Notes under the pieces: generated by a model | The model's input: only the letters and a program-made list of their open reading frames with translations | Told to the model about the DNA's origin: nothing | The model's database searches: none | Position numbers and translations under genes: made by a program | Shown: positions 1 through 4,050 of the stretch, one piece after another | Numbering within the stretch: the stretch's first letter is position 1 | Layout: every line of letters begins with the position of its first letter | Assembly (NCBI GenBank): GCA_030594795.1 | Contig: JAUVEK010000097.1 | Location: forward strand, 1 to 5,129 | Length of the DNA: 5,129 bases | Direction: 5' to 3' | From: Candidatus Nanohalarchaeota archaeon | GTDB lineage: Archaea > EX4484-52 > B79-G9

Positions 1-140
1 GGCTAAGATCAAAGCCAGAAAGAATATTCCTGAATCACGGGGAACAGAGCAAATCCATAAATCTTGCATCCACACTGCATAAACTGTTCAAGGTGGAAAC
101 ATCCGTGCCTTCGAATCTGGATGCTGTGAGACTGAAGTAG
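1..140 (+). CDS. C-terminal end of MBL-fold (beta-CASP/RMMBL) metallo-hydrolase, 5' truncated by window
   Basis: The frame that ends at the TAG at 138-140 is open from the left edge and reads ...KPERIFLNHGEQSKSINL...VPSNLDAVRLK (45 codons visible, starting at base 3). The pattern IFLNHGE, then about 25 residues, then a VP..LDAVRL ending is what I recognise as the RMMBL (RNA-specificity) segment that closes beta-CASP metallo-beta-lactamase proteins. There the HGE/HGD histidine is a conserved late motif that contributes to the metal site. Family members are RNA-processing nucleases (RNase J, CPSF-type) or uncharacterised MBL hydrolases; which of these applies cannot be told from the tail alone. 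The zinc-binding HxHxDH core would lie to the left of the window. No other gene follows within 400 nt on this strand. The call rests on short motif recognition. Confidence 0.7.
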   Translation, partial: LRSKPERIFLNHGEQSKSINLASTLHKLFKVETSVPSNLDAVRLK

Positions 141-573
141 ACATTCGTTGCGAAAACTCAAAAACAAACAGTCAAGTCGCGCTTCAAAAAACTAAAAATC
201 CCACAAATAATCGGCAGTCATCGCCACGAAACACTATACACTGAAAAAGCATTAAAAAACCACTATAATGTGCTGCTAGCAAAACATATCCTGAAATTCT
301 TCCAAAGCTCGCGCAAAGACATCAGAATGCCGCTGGGGTCGGGGGTGTCTGCGCATTGCACCAATTAGTGTGGATTTGGCGCAGATTGAATATGTGGGTC
401 GGGTAAAGGCATAAATGCTGATGCGCAAAAGTATTTTATGGATATTATTGTATGTTTGAGGGGGCATAAACTCTGATTTTAAAGGGATCGAATTCGACTC
501 CTTTAAGCAATAAGCATTCATTTTGGAATCATTGATTAGCAAAAGTATTCTATCGGCATGCTATACCAATTAG
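141..573. other. Intergenic stretch without a recognisable gene
   Basis: No reading frame here has both a credible start with a ribosome site and a recognisable product. Frame 3 stays open from just after the TAG at 138-140 to a TAG at 366-368 (75 codons), but it lacks an early ATG, GTG or TTG. Frame 1 overlaps its end and stays open to a TAA at 412-414. This might be a decayed gene or only chance. The stretch also holds a G-rich patch (335-345), two copies of GGGTCGGG 60 nt apart (336-343 and 396-403) and a strong palindrome (479-506). A minus-strand frame at 276-542 begins with TTG and has no recognisable content. I see no tRNA, CRISPR array or insertion-sequence ends. Confidence 0.5.
479..506. 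repeat. 28-nt near-perfect palindrome centred on GAATTC
   Basis: Bases 479-506 are self-complementary around the centre at 492/493. Of 14 base pairs, 12 are Watson-Crick, one would be G-U in RNA (486/499) and one is an A/C mismatch (487/498). The outer arms are TTAAAGG and CCTTTAA. It lies about 70 nt upstream of the TATA-like box of the antirepressor-type gene, so it could be an operator for a dimeric regulator. It could also form an RNA hairpin at the end of a transcript from the left. It is not followed by a T-run, so a simple terminator is less likely. The function is inference only. Confidence 0.45.
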
Positions 574-582
574 CTATATATA
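574..582 (+). promoter_or_regulatory. TATA-like box of the Bro-N/DinD-like gene
   Basis: CTATATATA (574-582) resembles an archaeal TATA box. Initiation about 25 nt downstream would fall near 603-607. That leaves a leader of roughly 10-14 nt before the ATG at 617 and just includes the ribosome site at 607-611. The TTG (602) and ATG (605) further upstream would sit at or before the predicted transcript start, which supports the later start codon. Confidence 0.5.
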
Positions 583-606
583 ATTACAGGCAATAGTTTA
601 TTTGAT

Positions 607-611
607 GGGTG
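607..611 (+). promoter_or_regulatory. Ribosome binding site that selects the ATG at 617
   Basis: GGGTG at 607-611 can pair with the archaeal 16S rRNA 3' end (complement of GGAGGTGATC). It sits 5 nt before the ATG at 617. The same spacing is seen for L21e and DUF655 in this window, so 617 is preferred over the in-frame TTG at 602 or ATG at 605. Confidence 0.55.
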
Positions 612-616
612 TGAAA

Positions 617-1471
617 ATGGATTCAGATAGCGCATTGGTTGTATTTCAGGGCAAGAAGATCAGGAGACTTTGGCATAATGATGAATGGTATTTTTCTGTT
701 GTTGATGTAATTGAAGTACTTATAGAACAAGAAGACCATCAAAAAGCAAGAAAATACTGGAATAAGCTTAGCCAAAGATTAAAAGATGAAGGAAGTGAAG
801 CGGTGACAAATTGTCACCGGTTGAAATTATCTGCACCGGATGGCAAAATGAGGCCCACAGATTGCGCTAATACTAAATCCCTTTTTAGAATAATACAATC
901 AATTCCTTCTAAAAGGGCAGAGCCGTTCAAGCAATGGCTGGCGCAGGTAGGTCATGAAAGAATACAGGAAATAGAAAACCCGGAAATCGGCCAAGACAGG
1001 ATAAAAGAATATTATGAACTTAAAGGTTATCCCAAAGAATGGATTGATAAGCGATTGAGAGGCATTGCAGTCAGGCAGGAACTGACTGATGAATGGAAAG
1101 AAAGGGAAGTCAAAAAAAATCAGGAATTTGCAATTCTAACAAACGAGATTTCTAAAGCCACCTTTGGAAAAACAGTTCAGGAATATAAGCAATTCAAAGG
1201 AATAGAGGAAAAGAATCGGAATTTAAGAGATCACATGACCGACTGGGAGTTAATTTTAACAATGTTCGGTGAAAAAGCGACTACAGACATTACAAAAAAA
1301 GATGATTCGCGCGGGTTTGTCCAATGCAGGACTTCAGCCAATAAAGGTGGAAATATTGCAAAAAGAGCAAGAAAAGACCTTGAAGAAAATCTCGGCGAGT
1401 CAATAATCTCAAATGATAATTATCTGCCGGAAGATGAGAAAAAAAGAATAGAGGGAAAAAGAGGGAGATAG
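617..1471 (+). CDS. Bro-N / DinD-like antirepressor-type protein
   Basis: The protein has 284 residues from the ATG at 617. Residues about 7-112 look like a Bro-N (prophage antirepressor) domain: F-Q-G-K-K-I-R-R-L-W at 10-19, W-Y-F-S-V-V-D-V-I at 24-32, a WNKLSQRL segment at 48-55, TNCHRLKL at 64-71, and FRIIQSIPS with a following PFKQWLAQVG at 103-112. The C-terminal half resembles DNA-damage-inducible protein D (DinD) and relatives: LTNEISKATFG at 174-184, a YKQFKG element, NLRDHMTDWELILTMFGE at 202-219, and KGGNIAKRARKDLEE at 243-257. Bro-N proteins are known from phages, viruses and mobile DNA, where some bind DNA and act as antirepressors; E. coli DinD is SOS-induced and inhibits RecA-dependent reactions. 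The role here is unknown. It appears to be a lone gene with its own promoter, with no other phage genes visible, so horizontal acquisition is likely but inferred. The end is very rich in Lys, Arg and Glu. An internal 19-nt perfect palindrome lies at 801-819. Confidence 0.85.
   Translation: MDSDSALVVFQGKKIRRLWHNDEWYFSVVDVIEVLIEQEDHQKARKYWNKLSQRLKDEGSEAVTNCHRLKLSAPDGKMRPTDCANTKSLFRIIQSIPSKRAEPFKQWLAQVGHERIQEIENPEIGQDRIKEYYELKGYPKEWIDKRLRGIAVRQELTDEWKEREVKKNQEFAILTNEISKATFGKTVQEYKQFKGIEEKNRNLRDHMTDWELILTMFGEKATTDITKKDDSRGFVQCRTSANKGGNIAKRARKDLEENLGESIISNDNYLPEDEKKRIEGKRGR
801..819. repeat. Perfect 9+1+9 inverted repeat inside the Bro-N coding region
   Basis: CGGTGACAA, one A, then TTGTCACCG: every base of one arm pairs with the other. 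It encodes most of the A-V-T-N-C-H-R segment of the Bro-N domain. As I recall, VTNC..LKL is a common protein motif in this family, so part of the symmetry may come from protein constraint. A regulatory site bound by the protein itself is possible but unproven. Confidence 0.6.
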
Positions 1472-1501
1472 AAAAATAGAAAGGACGAGAGAGAAAAAGG
1501 G
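1429..1501 (+). repeat. Purine-rich low-complexity tract
   Basis: Only five pyrimidines (1435, 1449, 1469, 1477, 1486) occur in 73 nt. The tract spans the last codons of the Bro-N/DinD-like gene, its TAG stop at 1469-1471, and 30 nt beyond. It encodes a charged tail (DEKKRIEGKRGR). The composition change continues past the stop, which suggests a slippage-prone or recently altered 3' end, not protein selection alone. In RNA it would be unstructured and purine-rich. Confidence 0.55.
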
Positions 1502-1520
1502 TAATTCAGACCTAATTCAG
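1502..1520 (+). repeat. Direct repeat of TAATTCAG, 11-nt period
   Basis: TAATTCAG occurs at 1502-1509 and again at 1513-1520, separated by ACC. It lies in the 139-nt gap between the Bro-N/DinD-like gene and the transporter gene. The 11-nt spacing puts both copies on about the same face of the helix. This is short enough to be chance; no function is claimed. Confidence 0.4.
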
Positions 1521-1566
1521 GGGTTACTTACGCAACAGCACCAAATATCCCTCAAAAATCAATAGT

Positions 1567-1574
1567 TTTATATG
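1567..1574 (+). promoter_or_regulatory. Candidate TATA box of the AI-2E family gene
   Basis: TTTATATG lies about 38-45 nt upstream of the GTG at 1611. Transcription starting about 25 nt downstream (near 1596-1600) would give a short leader of roughly 10-15 nt to the GTG. It is the best TATA-like element in the gap, but the region is AT-rich and this is a weak prediction. Confidence 0.35.
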
Positions 1575-1609
1575 AATATGAAGCCTAACTTATTCTATTG
1601 AGTATTAAA

Positions 1610-1614
1610 GGTGA
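1610..1614 (+). promoter_or_regulatory. GGTGA motif overlapping the apparent GTG start of the AI-2E gene
   Basis: GGTGA at 1610-1614 is the same motif that serves as ribosome binding site for L21e and rpoF in this window. Here the only near-cognate start (GTG at 1611) lies inside it. Five nucleotides after the motif, in frame, is ATA at 1620. Either the GTG is the true start on a short leader, or the motif is a Shine-Dalgarno site feeding an unusual start codon. Confidence 0.45.
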
Positions 1615-2660
1615 CTCATATAAACCGCTATATTACTCCAGAAAAACTGCTTTTGCTGGCAGTCATTTGTTTAGGTGCACTTCTAATCAGGCCTTTTTTC
1701 ATGCCAATACTTCTTGCGATGATAACTGCATATGTAATGCATCCGTTAGTAAATACATTCAGGAAGTTCTTTAAATCATATCATCTTGCTCTCTTGGTTT
1801 CAGTCACAATGATTGCAGTGCCTTTTATTTTACTTATCATGTATTCAATCAATGATGTTAATCCTATTATCAGCGAAGTCAGCGCTTTCAGCAGGGAAAT
1901 AAACAATATCTTAATCCCTCTCGAAGAGTATCTTTCAGCTTATGGTCTCGATAAGTTTGCAGTAAAGATACAGGATCTTGTCCGCGATTTGACTGACTAT
2001 TCAAAGGCGCAGCTGACATCATTTGTATTCACCATACCAATGCTTATGCTCCATATGGTGCTCTATTTAATTTCAACTTATTATTTCTTAAAGGACGGTG
2101 GCGCAATCATAAGATTTTTTAACAGCTATGTCAATACCCTTGAATACAGAGAAAAAAGAATGATATACAGCATTATGGTAGGCTTGAAAAACAGTTTTGA
2201 CGTTTTGTTCCTGTCCTACATTACAATCTCTGTCATTGTCACAATATTTGCATGGGTTGGTTTTTATCTTCTTGGAGTGCCTTATCCTGCGGTGCTTGCA
2301 TTGCTTGCAGGCTTATTTGGATTTTTGCCTCTGCTTGGCATCTGGATTATTTATACCGGTGCTGCAATATATGAATTTCTTCATGGCGATGTGACAACCG
2401 CATTGCTTATAATCGGTTTTGGCGCTATTTTTCTCAACATAATACCGGATCTCTTTATAAGACCAATTCTTGGCAGCAAAACAGGCAAGGTTCACCCGAT
2501 GACCATCATCATTGGCTTTTTTGGCGGACCGCTGGTCTTTGGAGTAAGCGGATTCCTGATTGGTCCGATACTACTTGTCATCGCAGAAACCGTAATCGTA
2601 AGTTACATGAAATTCAATATTGATATCAACAAAAACAAAACAGATGAAGACAGGAAATAA
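1611..2660 (+). CDS. AI-2E family (PerM-like) membrane transporter
   Basis: The protein has 349 residues from the GTG at 1611, a normal length for the AI-2E/PerM family (COG0628). Hydrophobic segments fall at about 13-26, 30-46 and 58-80. An amphipathic loop region (about 82-130) follows, then further segments near 138-160, 200-222, 224-250, 262-285 and 297-335, matching the usual topology of about eight spans. The end carries the family hallmark: HPMTIIIGFFGGPLVFGVSG followed by FLIGPILLVIAET. Members are integral membrane proteins; bacterial relatives have been linked to autoinducer-2 export or to Na+/H+ antiport, but the substrate of archaeal members is unknown and AI-2 transport should not be assumed. 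The gene appears monocistronic and converges with DUF655, with 20 nt between the stop codons. An in-frame TGA at 1599-1601 rules out a more distant start; the start is either GTG 1611 or a non-standard ATA at 1620. Confidence 0.9.
   Translation: MTHINRYITPEKLLLLAVICLGALLIRPFFMPILLAMITAYVMHPLVNTFRKFFKSYHLALLVSVTMIAVPFILLIMYSINDVNPIISEVSAFSREINNILIPLEEYLSAYGLDKFAVKIQDLVRDLTDYSKAQLTSFVFTIPMLMLHMVLYLISTYYFLKDGGAIIRFFNSYVNTLEYREKRMIYSIMVGLKNSFDVLFLSYITISVIVTIFAWVGFYLLGVPYPAVLALLAGLFGFLPLLGIWIIYTGAAIYEFLHGDVTTALLIIGFGAIFLNIIPDLFIRPILGSKTGKVHPMTIIIGFFGGPLVFGVSGFLIGPILLVIAETVIVSYMKFNIDINKNKTDEDRK
2628..2641 (-). terminator. Candidate T-rich terminator of the L21e-rpoF-DUF655 transcript
   Basis: On the minus strand, 40-53 nt past the DUF655 stop codon, the sequence reads TTTTG then TTTTTG (plus strand AAAAACAAAAC). 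A further ATTTTATTT lies nearer the stop (about 2655-2663). Archaeal termination often occurs at T-runs without a hairpin. The run lies inside the 3' end of the convergent AI-2E gene, so the two transcripts would overlap at their ends. This is a prediction from composition only. Confidence 0.35.
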
Positions 2661-2680
2661 AATCCATCTCAGTGACTATT

Positions 2681-3244
2681 TTACACATCATCCCTTCTTG
2701 GTGGGGATACAAACAAATACCACTTTTCCATGCCTTCAAGTTCATCCATGATTCTTTTAACTACTGCCTTCTTTGGATTCGGCAGAAGCGTCACTCTCTT
2801 TTTCAGGTCATCAAAATTCTCAAAAGGCGTTCTCTTTCTCTCATCCAGTATCTGCCACATGTGCTTTTTGCCTATACTCGGCAGGAGTTCCAGTTGGTGC
2901 TGTTTTGTTGTAACAGAACCCGCGTTGTTAAAAAAATCAATAATCTTTTTTTCATTTTTGTCTATCAGCAACTCAACCGCAAATATTAGCTCAGAGTGGG
3001 CTGTAGCAGTCAGTTTCACAGGCTCAACCCGTCCTACAATCGATTTGACCTGGTCTCTTTTACCCGGACCGATATACACCCGATCCTGGCTTTTTAAGAC
3101 TACTTCTTCTCTTGGAATTATTTCCAGCAGGTTAAAATGCTCTTCACCCAATACCTGGGCAACCGGAACAGACCTTGATTGCCCGGGATGGCCATGTATC
3201 AGGAAATCAAGCACAATACACCAATCATCTTTCATAATAATCAC
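2681..3244 (-). CDS. DUF655 family archaeal protein with helix-hairpin-helix
   Basis: The protein has 187 residues from the GTG at 3244, or 184 from the ATG at 3235. It matches the archaeal DUF655 family (COG1491) from end to end: the early VLDFLIHGHP motif (11-20), VAQVLGEEHFNLLEIIP (28-44), the DRVYIGPGKRD turn (54-64) that suggests a small beta-barrel, SEL near 84-86, then LELLPSIGKKHMWQIL (118-133), a helix-hairpin-helix element, and KWYLFV near the end. The first glycine usual in the hairpin (LPGIG) is Ser123 here. The molecular function is unknown; the family is taken to bind nucleic acid because of the hairpin and its neighbours. The GTG overlaps the rpoF stop (GTGA), while the ATG at 3235 has GTGA 5 nt before it, the spacing used by L21e, so 3235 is a serious alternative. 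Translation is probably coupled to rpoF. In many archaea ksgA follows this gene; it does not here. Confidence 0.92.
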   Translation of the reverse strand: MIIMKDDWCIVLDFLIHGHPGQSRSVPVAQVLGEEHFNLLEIIPREEVVLKSQDRVYIGPGKRDQVKSIVGRVEPVKLTATAHSELIFAVELLIDKNEKKIIDFFNNAGSVTTKQHQLELLPSIGKKHMWQILDERKRTPFENFDDLKKRVTLLPNPKKAVVKRIMDELEGMEKWYLFVSPPRRDDV

Positions 3245-3585
3245 TTTTTCTTCTCTTTTGGTCTTACTTTCTTTATGATTTTTGCAATTTCTGCGATTTT
3301 ATCCTTTTCAAGTTTTACTCTCTCCTTCATAAACAATGTATTTATTTCATTCTCGTCTTTAGGCAGCAGACTTATTAATGCAACCAGTTGATGCTCTTTT
3401 AAACCCTCTATTTTGGAGAGCTCTTCTGTTGCTGATTTGGCATCCTTTTTATTTAGCATAGTCCGTGTTCTCAGGTACTCCAGCGTGATTTTTTGCTCAT
3501 ATCCTGGCTCCTTTTCCTTTTCCATTTTAGATAATATCTCTTTTGCTTCTCCATATGCGATTGGTTTTGTATCAATAATTTTCAT
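3241..3585 (-). CDS. rpoF: DNA-directed RNA polymerase subunit F (Rpo4, Rpb4 homologue)
   Basis: The protein has 114 residues, the usual size for archaeal RpoF. It opens with KPIAYGEAKEIL, followed by a charged helix, the LEYLRTRTMLNKKDAKSATEELSKI segment (about 35-59), LKEHQLVALISLLPKDENEINTLF, and a last helix KDKIAEIAKIIKKVRP with a Lys-rich tail. These are the Rpb4-type N-terminal helices and the HRDC-like helical domain. RpoF pairs with RpoE (Rpb7) to form the stalk of archaeal RNA polymerase, which helps open complex formation and binds emerging RNA; rpoE is not in this window. The ATG at 3585 is preceded by AGGTGA (3592-3597) at a 6-nt spacing. L21e lies 20 nt upstream and DUF655 overlaps or abuts downstream, a gene order known in many archaea, which supports both calls. 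Confidence 0.93.
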   Translation of the reverse strand: MKIIDTKPIAYGEAKEILSKMEKEKEPGYEQKITLEYLRTRTMLNKKDAKSATEELSKIEGLKEHQLVALISLLPKDENEINTLFMKERVKLEKDKIAEIAKIIKKVRPKEKKK

Positions 3586-3605
3586 TGCATTTCACCTGTA
3601 AAATA

Positions 3606-3890
3606 TCAATTAAACGGCTTTATGTGCTCTGTTGCTGAAATCAGGGTTTTTGGCTTGTTTTTGTCTTTTATTGATATGAGGTATGCTCTTCCTCTCTTTT
3701 CAATGACCTTGCCGATGACGCCCTGGTAGCGCGGGTGAGGCATGCCGTTCTGAAATGATGGTTCAATATCCACCACAACCTGCGCTCCCACCTCTACTTC
3801 TTTGAGCCTTTTTGTTATCGTCACTTTTTTTCTGCTTTTTTCTTTAAGCGTTCTTCTTGTCTTGTTTCGAAATCCTCTTGAGCGTCTCAT
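3606..3890 (-). CDS. rpl21e: 50S ribosomal protein L21e
   Basis: The protein has 94 residues from the ATG at 3890, close to the family's usual 95-100. It starts MRRSRGFRNKTRRTLKEKSR, a basic extension that contacts rRNA. The L21e signature follows: VGAQVVVDIEPS (34-45), then NGMPHPRYQGVIGKV (48-62), with the conserved G...HPRYxG..G pattern, and KTLISATEHIKPF at the end. It belongs to the archaeal/eukaryotic large ribosomal subunit family eL21. The reading frame extends upstream to a GTG at 3902, but the GGTGA at 3896-3900 is better read as the ribosome binding site, 5 nt before the ATG at 3890, and the resulting N-terminus matches the family start. It is the first gene of the L21e-rpoF-DUF655 operon. 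Confidence 0.95.
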   Translation of the reverse strand: MRRSRGFRNKTRRTLKEKSRKKVTITKRLKEVEVGAQVVVDIEPSFQNGMPHPRYQGVIGKVIEKRGRAYLISIKDKNKPKTLISATEHIKPFN

Positions 3891-3895
3891 ATTTT

Positions 3896-3900
3896 TCACC
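3896..3900 (-). promoter_or_regulatory. Ribosome binding site of L21e that decides its start
   Basis: On the minus strand GGTGA (3900 to 3896) sits 5 nt before the ATG at 3890. It overlaps the two upstream GTG codons at 3902 and 3899, so those are unlikely to be starts. Confidence 0.65.
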
Positions 3901-3937
3901 ACTATATAACTATATGTTACTTTTTTGCATATTGCAG

Positions 3938-3944
3938 ATTTATA
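3938..3944 (-). promoter_or_regulatory. Candidate TATA box of the L21e operon
   Basis: Read on the minus strand, TATAAAT occupies 3944 to 3938, about 48-54 nt upstream of the L21e ATG. Initiation about 25 nt downstream (near 3915) would give a leader of about 25 nt that includes the GGTGA site. A second AT-rich element (TATAGTTATATAGT, about 3902-3915) lies nearer the gene but would leave too little leader. Confidence 0.45.
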
Positions 3945-3993
3945 CCTACAAATATTTCAATCATGCTTCTCCATATGTATTCATCCAGAAACA

Positions 3994-4001
3994 TTATAAA
4001 T
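3994..4001 (+). promoter_or_regulatory. TATA box of the DHH/OB-fold gene
   Basis: TTATAAAT at 3994-4001 is preceded by the purine-rich AGAAAC (3987-3992), which resembles a TFB-recognition element. Transcription starting about 25 nt downstream falls near 4022-4026, so the mRNA leader would be about 12-16 nt to the ATG at 4038. The box lies inside the upstream open extension of the reading frame (ATG at 3963 or 3975), which argues against those distant starts. Together with the L21e TATA box it makes 3903-4031 a divergent promoter region. Confidence 0.55.
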
Positions 4002-4023
4002 CTTACGGAAAAAGTATACTTAA

Positions 4024-4029
4024 GAGGTG
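4024..4029 (+). promoter_or_regulatory. Shine-Dalgarno site of the DHH/OB-fold gene
   Basis: GAGGTG at 4024-4029 is a strong match to the archaeal SD sequence. It is only 2 nt from the ATG at 4032 but 8 nt from the in-frame ATG at 4038, so 4038 is the better start. Confidence 0.6.
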
Positions 4030-4030
4030 C

Positions 4031-4050
4031 AATGAAAATGAATGAAAATG
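4031..4050 (+). repeat. Exact tandem duplication of AATGAAAATG at the gene start
   Basis: AATGAAAATG occurs twice in tandem (4031-4040 and 4041-4050). It contains two in-frame ATG codons (4032, 4038) and two out-of-frame ones (4042, 4048). The repeat encodes the first residues, M-K-M-N-E-N-E. Confidence 0.7.

Noticed and set aside
481..504. tRNA T-arm-like sequence (GGGATCGAATTCGACTCC)
   Set aside because: The seven-base loop does not fit the TTCRANY pattern on either strand, and no acceptor, anticodon or D-arm is found around it. It is better described as a palindrome.
276..542. Minus-strand open frame of 88 codons in the left gap
   Set aside because: It starts with TTG, has no ribosome site or promoter that I can see, and its product has no recognisable motif. 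It may reflect chance in a stop-poor stretch.
2197..2495. Short open frames on both strands inside the AI-2E gene
   Set aside because: They are out-of-frame shadows of a complete transporter gene with clear family motifs.
2730..3278. Plus-strand open frame of 182 codons
   Set aside because: It is antisense to the well-supported DUF655 gene, and its Ser/Phe-rich product reads like the complement of Lys/Glu-rich codons. It has no recognisable domain.
3963..4031. Longer N-terminus for the DHH protein from the ATG at 3963 or 3975
   Set aside because: The frame is open, but there is no ribosome site before either ATG. The extension would contain the TATA-like box, and the added residues do not resemble a zinc finger.
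3857..4045. Plus-strand open frame of 62 codons across the divergent promoter region
   Set aside because: It overlaps the L21e start antisense and the DHH start in another frame. Its composition is that of AT-rich intergenic DNA.
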